The translations under genes and the position numbers were made by a program. A stretch of DNA of 64,000 bases from Flagellimonas aquimarina (GTDB lineage Bacteria > Bacteroidota > Bacteroidia > Flavobacteriales > Flavobacteriaceae), in contig NZ_QGEG01000001.1 in the NCBI RefSeq assembly GCF_003149745.1, positions 868,001 to 932,000 on the forward strand, written 5' to 3'. Below the pieces are notes generated by a model. That model ran no database searches and was not told the DNA's origin. It was given only the letters and a program-made list of their open reading frames with translations. Below, in pieces: positions 35,041 through 44,163 of this stretch. Positions within the stretch are counted from its first letter, which is position 1. Every line of letters starts with the position of its first letter.

Positions 35041-36291
35041 ATGCAGTTAAAGCGAGTAGTAGTTACCGGAATGGGTGCGTTAACACCCATTGGGAACAAT
35101 TTAGGGGCTTATTGGGAAGGACTAAAGAATGGTAAAAGCGGATGTGCTCCCATAACATATTTTGATACTGAGAAGTTCAAGACCAAATTTGCCTGTGAAC
35201 TGAAAGGCTATAACCCTCAAGATTTTTTTGATAGAAAAGAAGCTAGGAAACTGGACAGGTTTGCTCAGTATGCCTTGGTTTCTTCAGATGAGGCCATTGC
35301 AGATGCTAAATTAAATCTGGATGAGGTAAATAAGTTGCGCGTAGGTGTAATATGGGGCGCAGGAATTGGAGGGTTGGAGACCTTTCAGCAAGAAGTTTTA
35401 AACTTTGCTGATGGCGATGGAACCCCAAGGTTTAATCCATTCTTTATCCCTAAAATGATAGCAGATATTGCGCCAGCCAATATTTCCATAAAACATGGAT
35501 TTATGGGGCCAAACTATACAACGGTCTCCGCATGTGCTTCTTCTGCAAATGCTATGTTCGATGCTTTAAACTCAATTCGTTTAGGGTATTGCGATGTAAT
35601 TGTTACAGGAGGAAGTGAAGCAGCGGTTACTATTGCCGGAATGGGTGGTTTTAATGCCATGCACGCACTATCGACCAGAAATGAAAGCCCAGAAACAGCT
35701 TCAAGACCATTTGACGGAACCAGAGATGGCTTTGTTCTGGGAGAAGGAGCAGGTGCTTTAATTTTAGAAGAATACGAGCATGCCAAGGCCAGGGGAGCAA
35801 AGATATATGCTGAAGTTCTAGGAGGAGGATTATCTTCCGATGCACATCATATGACAGCTCCACATCCAGAAGGCGTTGGTGTTGTTGAGGTAATGAAGAA
35901 TTGTTTGGAAAATGCAGGACTGAAACCTGAAGATGTAGACCATATAAATACCCATGGAACGTCTACACCTTTAGGAGATGTGGCAGAACTCAAAGCCATT
36001 TCTAAAGTTTTCGGAGATCATGCCAAGAATATAAATATTAATTCAACAAAGTCTATGACCGGGCACTTGTTGGGTGCAGCAGGTGCTATTGAGGCTATCT
36101 CGGTTATATTGGCAATGGAGAACGATCTTGTGCCTCCAACCATAAACCATAGTACAATAGATGAAAATATCGATTCTTCACTCAATCTAACTCTTAATAA
36201 AGCGCAGAAACGAGAAGTTAATGTGGCAATGAGCAATACTTTTGGTTTTGGCGGTCATAACGCCTGTATTTTGTTCAAGAAATTAGGGTAG
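35041..36291 (+). CDS. fabF: Beta-ketoacyl-ACP synthase II
   Basis: This 416-residue condensing enzyme has the catalytic Cys165 (TVSACASSAN) and the two histidines in NTHGTSTPLGD (near 306) and TGHLLGAAG (near 341). The thiolase-fold GG motif is NTFGFGGHNA at the C-terminus. It elongates acyl-ACP with malonyl-ACP. It sits in the common acpP-fabF-rnc order; rnc starts ten bases after its stop. Confidence 0.98.
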   Translation: MQLKRVVVTGMGALTPIGNNLGAYWEGLKNGKSGCAPITYFDTEKFKTKFACELKGYNPQDFFDRKEARKLDRFAQYALVSSDEAIADAKLNLDEVNKLRVGVIWGAGIGGLETFQQEVLNFADGDGTPRFNPFFIPKMIADIAPANISIKHGFMGPNYTTVSACASSANAMFDALNSIRLGYCDVIVTGGSEAAVTIAGMGGFNAMHALSTRNESPETASRPFDGTRDGFVLGEGAGALILEEYEHAKARGAKIYAEVLGGGLSSDAHHMTAPHPEGVGVVEVMKNCLENAGLKPEDVDHINTHGTSTPLGDVAELKAISKVFGDHAKNININSTKSMTGHLLGAAGAIEAISVILAMENDLVPPTINHSTIDENIDSSLNLTLNKAQKREVNVAMSNTFGFGGHNACILFKKLG

Positions 36292-36301
36292 TTTTGTAGA
36301 G

Positions 36302-37045
36302 ATGAGATTTACTTCCAAAATATTCAATTCCCCACCGAAAACGGATGGGGAATTTTTTTTGGGAATTAAGAAAATTCTCGGTTTCAAGCCCAAGGATATA
36401 GAAATTTATAAAAAGGCATTTCTTCATCGTTCTGTAAACAAAAGAGACGCTGAAGGCAACCCCATGAATTATGAAAGACTTGAATTTTTGGGAGATGCAA
36501 TGCTAGGAACGATTATTTCAAAACACCTTTACAACGAAGTCCCAGAAGGGGACGAGGGTTACCTTACCAAGATGCGCTCAAAGGTTGTAAGCAGAAAGCA
36601 TCTTAACGAATTGGGAAAAGACCTAGAACTTTTGCACCATGTTGAAAGCAGGATTCCCAAATCACATTTTGGAGAAAACATTCATGGAAACGTATTTGAA
36701 GCTTTGGTAGGGGCCATTTATTTAGACAAGGGCTATACCTATTGCGAGAGGTTTATCAATGAAAGAGTTATAGAACCATATGTAGACATTGAACAATTGG
36801 AAGGCAGGGTTATCAGTTATAAAAGCTTGGTCATAGAATGGTGTCAAAAACAAAAAAAGTCGTTTAATTATGACGTGTATGAGGACACAGGAAATGATGA
36901 ATTAAAACATTTTGCGGTGAAACTTACCATAGGAGAAAAAATACTTGCCAAGGCCAGGGCAACTTCTAAAAAGAAAGCGGAAGAAAAAGCTTCAAGAAGG
37001 GCATATTTTGCATTACAGAGCAAAATTGAAAATGAACAACTTTAA
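36302..37045 (+). CDS. rnc: Ribonuclease III
   Basis: The 247-residue protein contains the RNase III signature NYERLEFLGDAMLG near 55-68, with catalytic Glu/Asp residues, a second acidic site in NVFEALVGAIYLDKG, and a C-terminal double-stranded RNA-binding domain (KSLVIEWCQKQ, then KKAEEKASRRAY). It processes rRNA and structured transcripts. It is co-transcribed with fabF. Confidence 0.97.
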   Translation: MRFTSKIFNSPPKTDGEFFLGIKKILGFKPKDIEIYKKAFLHRSVNKRDAEGNPMNYERLEFLGDAMLGTIISKHLYNEVPEGDEGYLTKMRSKVVSRKHLNELGKDLELLHHVESRIPKSHFGENIHGNVFEALVGAIYLDKGYTYCERFINERVIEPYVDIEQLEGRVISYKSLVIEWCQKQKKSFNYDVYEDTGNDELKHFAVKLTIGEKILAKARATSKKKAEEKASRRAYFALQSKIENEQL

Positions 37046-37151
37046 ATAAAGGCAAACTCTAACGTTTTCGTAGGCTCTCAAAAGCGCATTGTCCCATTTC
37101 AGCTAGGCTGGCAATTGTATTAAGAGTATATTTACAGTTCGTGTTAATGCC

Positions 37152-37616
37152 ATGTCAACGACGCATAAAATATCAGCAGACTTTTATGATGATAATTTTC
37201 AACTCATCGCCATACATAGTGGCATGGAGGATTATGCTATGACCTATGCCATTAATTCCAGCTGTCAACTTCATTTAAAAAGAATGGAAAAGGATTTGAA
37301 ATTTAACAAAAACCTTTCATTTTCGGTATTTGAATGGGACGATGAAATGAACGATATGTGTTGGACCCTAATTTCCAATAAATGTGTATTTGAAGAGATC
37401 ATCGTGTCTGATGGTCTTTTTGAGAACAACACTTCTTTAAGAACAAGCCATTTAATAAAAGAGCAAAAGGAAGTGGATTATTTTTTAAAAATTGATGCTG
37501 GAGACCAATTGAAACTTGAAGAACAAGTAAAATTCATAAACAAAATACCAAAAGTTGTAACAGCCTATTCGTTGGAGACACAAACTTTAAAATCAAAAAG
37601 AAACCTAATCTTTTAG
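37152..37616 (+). CDS. IPExxxVDY family protein
   Basis: The 154-residue protein matches a Bacteroidota-specific family named for its IPExxxVDY motif. Here the motif reads IKEQKEVDYFLK (near 108-119), so the first part has diverged. The function is unknown. As commonly seen for the family, it precedes pyruvate kinase, with two bases between stop and start codons, which implies co-expression with pyk. Confidence 0.85.
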   Translation: MSTTHKISADFYDDNFQLIAIHSGMEDYAMTYAINSSCQLHLKRMEKDLKFNKNLSFSVFEWDDEMNDMCWTLISNKCVFEEIIVSDGLFENNTSLRTSHLIKEQKEVDYFLKIDAGDQLKLEEQVKFINKIPKVVTAYSLETQTLKSKRNLIF

Positions 37617-37618
37617 CA

Positions 37619-39061
37619 ATGCCAACTAGAAAGAAGACAAAAATTGTAGCGACCCTGGGTCCTGCCACGAGTAAGAGGGAAGTCCTTAAAAAGATGATGG
37701 AAGCAGGAGTGGATGTTTTTAGAATAAACTTTTCACATGCTTCCCATGATGATGTTGCAGAACGCATTCAAATGATACGGGATTTAAACGAAGAACTAGG
37801 CGTTAACACATCTATACTTGCAGATTTACAAGGGCCAAAGCTTAGAGTTGGTGTTATGGGAGGAGAAGCTGTGGTTGCACCAGGAGATGAAATTACGTTT
37901 GCTACTGGAGAGCCTTTTGAAGGAACAGCGAAAAAGGTTTATATGAATTACCAAACCTTCCCTCAAGATGTAAAACCTGGTGAGCGTATTTTGTTGGATG
38001 ACGGAAAATTAATTTTTGAAGTTAAATCCACGAACGGAAAGGATGAAGCAAAGGCAACAGTAATACAAGGGGGACCGCTAAAATCTAAAAAAGGGGTCAA
38101 CCTTCCCAATACGGATATTTCATTACCTGCCTTGACCGAAAAAGATATTAAAGATGCCATATTCGCCATTTCGCAAGAAGTGGATTGGATGGCTCTTTCC
38201 TTTGTACGCCATAGTCAAGACCTTATAGATTTACAGAACCTAATTAACAAACACTCGGAGCATAAAATTCCAATTATTGCCAAAATTGAAAAACCAGAGG
38301 CGGTGGATAATATTGACAAAATTGTTGCGTATTGTGATGGCTTAATGGTAGCAAGGGGCGATTTGGGTGTAGAGGTTCCTGCACAGGAAGTACCTCTAAT
38401 TCAGAAGAAATTGGTATTGCGCGCAAAAAAGGCTAGAATTCCAGTGATTATTGCTACGCAAATGATGGAGACTATGATTACCAGCCTTACTCCAACACGT
38501 GCAGAGGTGAATGATGTTGCAAACTCTGTGATGGACGGTGCTGATGCTGTAATGCTTTCTGGTGAAACCTCTGTGGGGAATTATCCGGTTCAGGTAATTG
38601 AAAAAATGTCAAGTATTTTAACCAGTGTGGAAGGCTCCAATTTAATAAATGTTCCGCAAACTCCACCTCATATCCGAACTAAAAGATACATCACTAAATC
38701 AGTCTGTTACCATGCCGCAACAATGGCAAACGAAATTCAGGCAAAGGCAATTTCAACACTTACCAATAGTGGATATACCGCATTTCAAATATCTGCATGG
38801 CGGCCAAGTGCCCATATTCTGGTTTTTACATCAAACAAAAGGATTTTGACTCAATTAAATTTGTTGTGGGGAGTAAAAGCATTCTACTATGATAAATATG
38901 TTTCTACAGACGAGACCATTGAAGATGTAAACCAAATAGCCTGTAAGAAAGGATTTTTGGATGTAGGGGATATGCTTATAAGTTTAGCTGCTATGCCAAT
39001 AAAAGAAAAAGGAATGGTGAATACCTTGCGTATTACCGAAATAGAAACTTGCTCTTTTTAG
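37619..39061 (+). CDS. pyk: Pyruvate kinase
   Basis: The 480-residue product shows the N-terminal KIVATLGPATS, substrate/Mg-binding MVARGDLGVEVP near 242-253, and EVNDVANSVMDGADAVMLSGE near 302-322 (given in part). A C-terminal regulatory domain follows. It makes pyruvate and ATP from phosphoenolpyruvate and ADP. It forms a two-gene unit with the IPExxxVDY gene. Confidence 0.97.
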   Translation: MPTRKKTKIVATLGPATSKREVLKKMMEAGVDVFRINFSHASHDDVAERIQMIRDLNEELGVNTSILADLQGPKLRVGVMGGEAVVAPGDEITFATGEPFEGTAKKVYMNYQTFPQDVKPGERILLDDGKLIFEVKSTNGKDEAKATVIQGGPLKSKKGVNLPNTDISLPALTEKDIKDAIFAISQEVDWMALSFVRHSQDLIDLQNLINKHSEHKIPIIAKIEKPEAVDNIDKIVAYCDGLMVARGDLGVEVPAQEVPLIQKKLVLRAKKARIPVIIATQMMETMITSLTPTRAEVNDVANSVMDGADAVMLSGETSVGNYPVQVIEKMSSILTSVEGSNLINVPQTPPHIRTKRYITKSVCYHAATMANEIQAKAISTLTNSGYTAFQISAWRPSAHILVFTSNKRILTQLNLLWGVKAFYYDKYVSTDETIEDVNQIACKKGFLDVGDMLISLAAMPIKEKGMVNTLRITEIETCSF

Positions 39062-39080
39062 AAAATGTTGCTAATAAGGT

Positions 39081-39602
39081 TTAGGCAACTTCCTTTTCAA
39101 AAGCGATGAAGTTTACCACCTTACCTGCTTTATCAAAAACTGGAAAACCTTTGATCCAACATTTGTAAGGAGAACCATTTTTCCTATAGTTGAGCAAAAT
39201 AACTTCAAAGGGTTCTTTTCTTTTAATAGCTTGTGAAACTTGTTGGGCAGTTTTTTTGCAGGTTTCCTTGCCTTGAAACATTTTCGGCTTTTTTCCTATA
39301 ACCTCGTCAGAAACATAACCGTTCATTTGATACATGTTTTGAGAGGTGTAAACAATATTTAGATTGGTATCGGTTACTACAACGACGTGTTCTTTGTCCA
39401 GGATTTCATTTCGGAAAGACATATTATTTTTCCATTTTTCTTTTTGTGCCAAATCGCTTAGACTTTTCACATCCTGAAGATTTTTACACACTTTGGCAAA
39501 GCGTTGTGCATATATATCAAGGGCGCTTACGGGATAGCTGTTTATTTCTTGTTTGCTATAGAAATTGTTTACCGCCTCATCATAAAATTTCATCTTTTCC
39601 AT
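39081..39602 (-). CDS. PAS-domain protein, LOV-like but lacking the flavin cysteine
   Basis: I use the ATG at 39600-39602; a TTG six bases earlier is less likely. The 173-residue product has a helical N-terminal part (1-65) and a PAS domain (about 68-173). The segment GKKPKMFQG (103-111) aligns with the LOV motif GxNCRxLQ, but the photoactive Cys is Pro106, so blue-light adduct chemistry is not expected. There is no output domain. It may bind a partner protein or another ligand. It is convergent with pyk. Confidence 0.8.
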   Translation of the reverse strand: MEKMKFYDEAVNNFYSKQEINSYPVSALDIYAQRFAKVCKNLQDVKSLSDLAQKEKWKNNMSFRNEILDKEHVVVVTDTNLNIVYTSQNMYQMNGYVSDEVIGKKPKMFQGKETCKKTAQQVSQAIKRKEPFEVILLNYRKNGSPYKCWIKGFPVFDKAGKVVNFIAFEKEVA

Positions 39603-39775
39603 GCCCAATACTATAAAAAGTTTTAAAACCGCTAAAATCTGGCCAAAACATTAACACTCTTGTTTAAGAAATACCATAAAATTGGTTTTAAAATAGGTGT
39701 AAGCATCAACAAGATAATAGGACTAATTCTGGGAAAAGCAGCATTTTTAAACAATAAACAAGGAGGCAAACCTAT

Positions 39776-40624
39776 ATGAGACACGAATATAAGGACCTTA
39801 AATTGGGCGCAATTTTAGGGTTGACCAATGACATCAGAAAGGATAATGATCGTTTCTCCATAACTTCCAATACCATCAAGTTTTTATGGAACAGGAATGA
39901 TGAACCCATAGAATTTGTTGTGGATGATATGGTTTTAAAGCTTATGCCCAACCAGATGGTAACGGTCACATATTTACAAAATATTTCCTTTTCTAAAACC
40001 AATTTACCGCTTTCGGCAATTCTTTTCAATAGAGAGTTTTATTGTATTTCTGATCATGATAGTGAGGTCTCTTGTAATGGCATCCTATTTTTTGGCACTC
40101 AAGATTTACCAATAATTTCTATACCAGATGACCAACTAAGAAAGTTCAATGTATGGTTCGAAGTGTTTTTGGAAGAGTTCTCTACCCCAGACAACATTCA
40201 GGGTGATATGCTTCAAATGCTCTTGAAGCGATTGATAATCATGAGTACCCGTTTGGCCAAGGAACAACATATAGTCAAAGCGCTTAATAACGAACAAGTA
40301 GACACCATTAGAAAGTTCAATTATCTCGTGGATATTCATTATAAAACCAAACGAAAAGTGAGTGAATATGCAGAAATGCTATTTAAATCACCAAAGACCT
40401 TATCCAATCTTTTTTCAATCTATAACCAAAAATCCCCACAACAAATTATCTTGGAACGTTTGGCCTTGGAAGCAAAAAGACTTATTCATTTTACAGATAA
40501 GCAAAATCAGGAAATTGCCTTTGATCTGGGATTCAACGATCCAGCACATTTCAGTCGTTTTTTTAAGAAAATGACCCAAAAGACACCTTCAGAGTACAGA
40601 GAAACCTTGCCTATTTCGGCCTAA
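39776..40624 (+). CDS. AraC family transcriptional regulator
   Basis: The 282-residue protein has an N-terminal cupin-like sensing region and a C-terminal AraC DNA-binding domain (about 185-282). The second helix-turn-helix reads EIAFDLGFNDPAHFSRFFKK, followed by the conserved TPSEYR. An AGGAGG-like GGAGG leader lies just before the ATG. It is followed by a small Cys/His protein, an AhpD-like protein and a cupredoxin, which are likely targets. Confidence 0.9.
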   Translation: MRHEYKDLKLGAILGLTNDIRKDNDRFSITSNTIKFLWNRNDEPIEFVVDDMVLKLMPNQMVTVTYLQNISFSKTNLPLSAILFNREFYCISDHDSEVSCNGILFFGTQDLPIISIPDDQLRKFNVWFEVFLEEFSTPDNIQGDMLQMLLKRLIIMSTRLAKEQHIVKALNNEQVDTIRKFNYLVDIHYKTKRKVSEYAEMLFKSPKTLSNLFSIYNQKSPQQIILERLALEAKRLIHFTDKQNQEIAFDLGFNDPAHFSRFFKKMTQKTPSEYRETLPISA

Positions 40625-40715
40625 GGGAAACTTGGGCAAGCGGTCGGGAAATTACTACTAACAACACCCTGCCTTTTCGCTACATCTTTGCATTGCAATT
40701 AAAAGTAAAGTAAAG

Positions 40716-40874
40716 ATGAACGCAATAGAAAAATCAGTTTTCAATCTCATAGAGATATTTAGAACTTCTAAGAAAGCAGAAGTACAGACCCTTATACCAG
40801 ACACACATTGTGAGCAGAAGCATCACCATGATTTTTATTGTGATGCAGAAAAACCATTTGTAAAGAATTTTTAA
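40716..40874 (+). CDS. Small Cys/His-rich protein, 52 residues
   Basis: An ATG-to-TAA frame of 52 codons starts after TAAAG. It encodes an amphipathic N-terminal helix (MNAIEKSVFNLIEIFR) and a compact C-terminal cluster HCEQKHHHDFYCD, with two cysteines, four histidines and acidic residues, a plausible metal site. It lies 31 bases before the AhpD-like gene and 91 bases after the AraC regulator, all on one strand. I recognise no named family. Coding status is supported by composition and context only. Confidence 0.55.
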   Translation: MNAIEKSVFNLIEIFRTSKKAEVQTLIPDTHCEQKHHHDFYCDAEKPFVKNF

Positions 40875-40905
40875 CCCATATAATAATTAAATAAAAGATA
40901 GAATT

Positions 40906-41454
40906 ATGAGCACATTTAATGTACCTAAAAGAGAAGAAGTAAGTAGTAACAATCAAGCAATTTTTGATAACCTGGAAAAGGCAGTTGGATTTGTTCCTAA
41001 CCTTTTTGCCACGTATGCGCACTCAGAAAATGCATTGAGCAATTATTTAAATCTTTCTAACGCTAAAACATCTTTAAAAACTAAAGAAAAAGAAGCGGTA
41101 AACTTAGCTGTAAGCGAAGTGAACAATTGTATTTATTGTTTATCTGCACATACTGCAATAGGTAAAATGAACGGTTTCACAGATGACCAAATATTGGAAT
41201 TAAGAGCAGGGGGAGCCTCTTTTGATACTAAACTGGATGCTTTGGCAAAACTGGCTAAGAATATCACTGAAAATAGAGGAGCTACAGATGCCTCTGTTTT
41301 AGATAACTTCTTTGCCGCAGGTTGGACAAAAGAAAACCTTATTGATACCATTGTATTGGTAGGTGACAAAACTATTTCAAACTATATCAATAACACAACA
41401 GAAGTACCAGTTGACTTTCCCGTGGCACAGCCTTTGGAAACAGTTGGAGCATAA
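40906..41454 (+). CDS. Carboxymuconolactone decarboxylase/AhpD-like protein
   Basis: The 182-residue protein has the AhpD-type redox motif NNCIYCLSAH (CxxC with His three residues on) near 69-78 in an all-helical fold. Such proteins reduce peroxides or act as thiol-dependent relays. It sits between a small Cys/His protein and a cupredoxin gene in a short cluster apparently controlled by an AraC regulator. Confidence 0.9.
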   Translation: MSTFNVPKREEVSSNNQAIFDNLEKAVGFVPNLFATYAHSENALSNYLNLSNAKTSLKTKEKEAVNLAVSEVNNCIYCLSAHTAIGKMNGFTDDQILELRAGGASFDTKLDALAKLAKNITENRGATDASVLDNFFAAGWTKENLIDTIVLVGDKTISNYINNTTEVPVDFPVAQPLETVGA

Positions 41455-41485
41455 CACATAACCTTAACAAATTAAATATCATAAA

Positions 41486-41878
41486 ATGAAAAATGTAATT
41501 GCAATTTTAGTATTCGCCGTTGGAACCGTATTTTCTGTAAATGCGCAGGATAAAATGATGAAAGAGGTTCCAGTTAGAACTTTAGCCTTGGAGCAAACAT
41601 CTGGAGAGTTTACACAAAAACAAATTACGGTTTCTGAAGGAACTTATGTTTTTGACATTACAAACAATGGAGTAGGACATGAGGTAGGTTTTGTATTGGT
41701 GAAAAAAGGAAAAGATGTAAGTAAGCCGGAAAATCACATTCAGACTGCCTATGTTACCAAAGCGGTAAAAACAGGAACTTCACAAACTTCAAAACCAACA
41801 AAATTGGAAAGAGGAGAATATGTGTATTTCTGCCCTTTGAACCCTACATCAACAGATAACACCTTGATCGTAAAGTAA
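41486..41878 (+). CDS. Secreted cupredoxin-fold protein with incomplete copper site
   Basis: The 130-residue product has a signal peptide (cleavage after NAQ near 21) and a cupredoxin-like domain. The first His ligand (His65 in GVGHEVGF) and the Cys ligand (Cys116 in YFCPLNPT) are present. The second His and the Met that usually follow the Cys are replaced (PLNPTSTDN). Copper binding may therefore be altered or lost. It is periplasmic by prediction and lies 31 bases after the AhpD-like gene in the same unit. Confidence 0.82.
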   Translation: MKNVIAILVFAVGTVFSVNAQDKMMKEVPVRTLALEQTSGEFTQKQITVSEGTYVFDITNNGVGHEVGFVLVKKGKDVSKPENHIQTAYVTKAVKTGTSQTSKPTKLERGEYVYFCPLNPTSTDNTLIVK

Positions 41879-41896
41879 TCAGTAGTATTTTATTGG

Positions 41897-41933
41897 TAAA
41901 AGAGCCTCTTCAATTTTGAAGGGGCTCTTTTTT
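41897..41933. terminator. Bidirectional terminator between cupredoxin and TetR genes
   Basis: AAGAGCCTCTTCAA and TTGAAGGGGCTCTT pair with one G-T, flanked by an A run and a T run. It sits between two convergent genes and can serve both. Confidence 0.88.
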
Positions 41934-42513
41934 ATTGTACTACTTCAGAATTGGCAAAAAGTAATGGAGCTATGCTTCTAGACATATAGATGGGCCAATC
42001 ATTTTTAAACAAATGACTTTCTGTAATGGCGCTGTCATACAAAAGATAGATTCCCCCTGATATTTTTTCAGTCTCAGCTTTAGATATGTTGGAAATATTA
42101 TCACCAACGACCTCTCCTAAATACAGTAACAGTTCTTTTTTTTGTTTTTGTATTACACCTAAAACTTTTTTCTGTTTGGGTGAGAGTTCTCCCAGTGTTT
42201 TAAGCCCCCAACAGCCATGAAAATCTTCGTCCCGATACATGTCCCTTAGCAAGTCGAAAATAGCCAACAACTGATTTTTACCTTTTTTTCTTTTGGAAAC
42301 ATAACTTTTTAAGGATTCCAAGAAACTGTCATGGCGCTGCTTTAAGTAAGCGATGCATATATCTTCTTTGGATTTAAAATGACTGTACAGCGTGGCTTTT
42401 GCTATGCCAGATTTAGATATAATCTCATTGATTCCTGTGGAATTATATCCATTGGTATAAAAGAGATTACTTGCAGAGGTTATTATATGTTGGTGTATTT
42501 CAGGGCGTTGCAC
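41932..42513 (-). CDS. TetR/AcrR family transcriptional regulator
   Basis: The 193-residue protein has the TetR helix-turn-helix at residues 10-55 (TGINEIISKSGIAKATLYSHF, shown in part) and a ligand-binding helical C-terminal domain. It resembles the group that represses neighbouring redox or efflux genes. It is convergent with the AhpD-like/cupredoxin cluster and divergent from nothing obvious, so its target is not clear. Confidence 0.9.
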   Translation of the reverse strand: MQRPEIHQHIITSASNLFYTNGYNSTGINEIISKSGIAKATLYSHFKSKEDICIAYLKQRHDSFLESLKSYVSKRKKGKNQLLAIFDLLRDMYRDEDFHGCWGLKTLGELSPKQKKVLGVIQKQKKELLLYLGEVVGDNISNISKAETEKISGGIYLLYDSAITESHLFKNDWPIYMSRSIAPLLFANSEVVQ

Positions 42514-42561
42514 TGTTGCAAATTAAGCAAGAAATATGGCGTGGGCAATAGTTTGCCGGTT

Positions 42562-43662
42562 TTAAAAATCAAATTTGAGCTGAACCAAAACAGATTCCTT
42601 TTTTGATTCTTCCTTTTTTTTCTCTGTGTTCAGGTTTGCCAAAGAAATTCCCAATAAACGAACGGAGTTTTCTAGGGTTGACTGGTACAGCAATTCTTTG
42701 GCGGTTTCAAGAATCAATTCCTTTTTTGCAATATAATATGGTAGTGTTTTACTTCTGGTCTGGAGTGTAAAATCACTGTACTTGATTTTTAATGTAATGG
42801 TCTTGCCGGCAATCTTGGATTTTAGAAGTCTTCTTTCCAGTTCACTGGCAATGTTCTCAAGTTTTTCTTGCATGAAGACTTCACTGCTAAGGTTTTCAAA
42901 AAAGGTACGTTCTGCCCCTACGGATTTTGGAATACGATGAGGTTTTACTTCACTATTATGAATGCCCCGCACTACATTGTAATAGTATTTTCCGCTTTTC
43001 CCAAAAGTGTTGTCTAAAAATTCCAGGGATTTTTGCTTTAAATCGTTTCCAGTAAAAATTCCCAGCTTGTACATTTTTTCCGCGGTCACTTTTCCCACTC
43101 CATAGAATTTTCTAATATCAAGATTCTCCAAGAATTGAATGACATCTTCAGGGTTTACCGTTTTCTGTCCGTTTGGTTTATTGTAATCACTGGCGACCTT
43201 GGCAATGAACTTATTGATGGAAATTCCAGCAGAGGCTGTCAAACCTGTTTTATCAAAGATTTTTTGGCGGATTTCTTTTGCGATAAGTGTTGCGGAAGGA
43301 TTTCCTTTTTTGTTTTCCGTCACATCCAAGTAAGCCTCATCCAAGGAGAGTGGCTCTACTAGATCGGTATATTCAAAAAAAACACTTCTCACTTGTTGCG
43401 AAATTTCTTTGTAGCGTTCAAAACGGGGTTTAACAAAAATTAGATCTGGACAGTTTTTTCTGGCAATATACCCCGCCATTGCACTGCGCACACCAAATTT
43501 TCGAGCTTCATAACTTGCGGCCGATACCACCCCACGTTTGGAACCTCCACCAACAGCTACTGGCTTTCCTTTAAGCTCGGGATTATCATGTTGTTCTACA
43601 GATGCATAAAAGGCATCCATATCTACATGAATGATTTTTCGTAAGGGAAAATCAAACTCCAT
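42562..43662 (-). CDS. dinB: DNA polymerase IV (Y-family)
   Basis: The ATG at 43660-43662 gives a 366-residue protein starting MEFDFPLRKIIHVDMDAFYA; a GTG 36 bases earlier would extend into the divergent gene's start region. Catalytic acids are Asp14 (HVDMDAFYASVE) and Asp108-Glu109 (SLDEAYLDVT). A helix-hairpin-helix region and little-finger domain follow. The last residues QLKFDF resemble a beta-clamp binding motif. It performs translesion synthesis. Confidence 0.95.
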   Translation of the reverse strand: MEFDFPLRKIIHVDMDAFYASVEQHDNPELKGKPVAVGGGSKRGVVSAASYEARKFGVRSAMAGYIARKNCPDLIFVKPRFERYKEISQQVRSVFFEYTDLVEPLSLDEAYLDVTENKKGNPSATLIAKEIRQKIFDKTGLTASAGISINKFIAKVASDYNKPNGQKTVNPEDVIQFLENLDIRKFYGVGKVTAEKMYKLGIFTGNDLKQKSLEFLDNTFGKSGKYYYNVVRGIHNSEVKPHRIPKSVGAERTFFENLSSEVFMQEKLENIASELERRLLKSKIAGKTITLKIKYSDFTLQTRSKTLPYYIAKKELILETAKELLYQSTLENSVRLLGISLANLNTEKKKEESKKESVLVQLKFDF

Positions 43663-43689
43663 ACTCAAATTTAGGGTATATTTAGTTTG

Positions 43690-44163
43690 ATGGAGCACAT
43701 AGAAATTGAACGTAAGTTTTTAGTAAAGTCAAATGCCTACAAAAAGGAAGCAATTTCCCAAATTCGAATTGTTCAGGGATTCCTTAATACCAATGCAGAA
43801 AGGACGGTTCGGGTTAGAATAAAAGGAGATAAAGGGTTTTTAACGGTCAAGGGAAGAAGTAATGAATCTGGCACGGCCCGGTTTGAATGGGAGACCGAAA
43901 TCAATGTAAACGAAGCTACGAACTTGATTGATTTATGTGAACCTGTTATTTTGGAGAAAATACGATTTGAAATTCCTATGGGAAACCATGTTTTTGAAGT
44001 AGATGAATTTTTAGGAGAGAATAAAGACCTTGTCTTGGCAGAAGTAGAGCTAGAGCATGAAGATGAGGCTTTTGTAAAACCAAGCTGGTTAGGAAAAGAG
44101 GTGACCGGAGATGTGCGGTACTACAACTCTCAATTAAGCAAGAACCCTTATCAAGATTGGTAA
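43690..44163 (+). CDS. CYTH domain protein (triphosphate tunnel metalloenzyme)
   Basis: The N-terminal EIERKFLV is the defining ExExK motif of the CYTH fold, followed by basic and acidic strands (TVRVRIKGDKGFLTVKG and VLAEVELEHEDE). Characterised bacterial members hydrolyse inorganic triphosphate. The start ATG at 43690 is preferred to a TTG three bases earlier. The stop codon overlaps the next start (TAATG), so it is coupled to the lysoplasmalogenase-like gene. Confidence 0.9.
   Translation: MEHIEIERKFLVKSNAYKKEAISQIRIVQGFLNTNAERTVRVRIKGDKGFLTVKGRSNESGTARFEWETEINVNEATNLIDLCEPVILEKIRFEIPMGNHVFEVDEFLGENKDLVLAEVELEHEDEAFVKPSWLGKEVTGDVRYYNSQLSKNPYQDW

Noticed and set aside
43663..43698. GTG-start extension of dinB
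   Set aside because: It would run into the start of the divergent CYTH gene, and Y-family polymerases begin close to the HVDMDAF motif.
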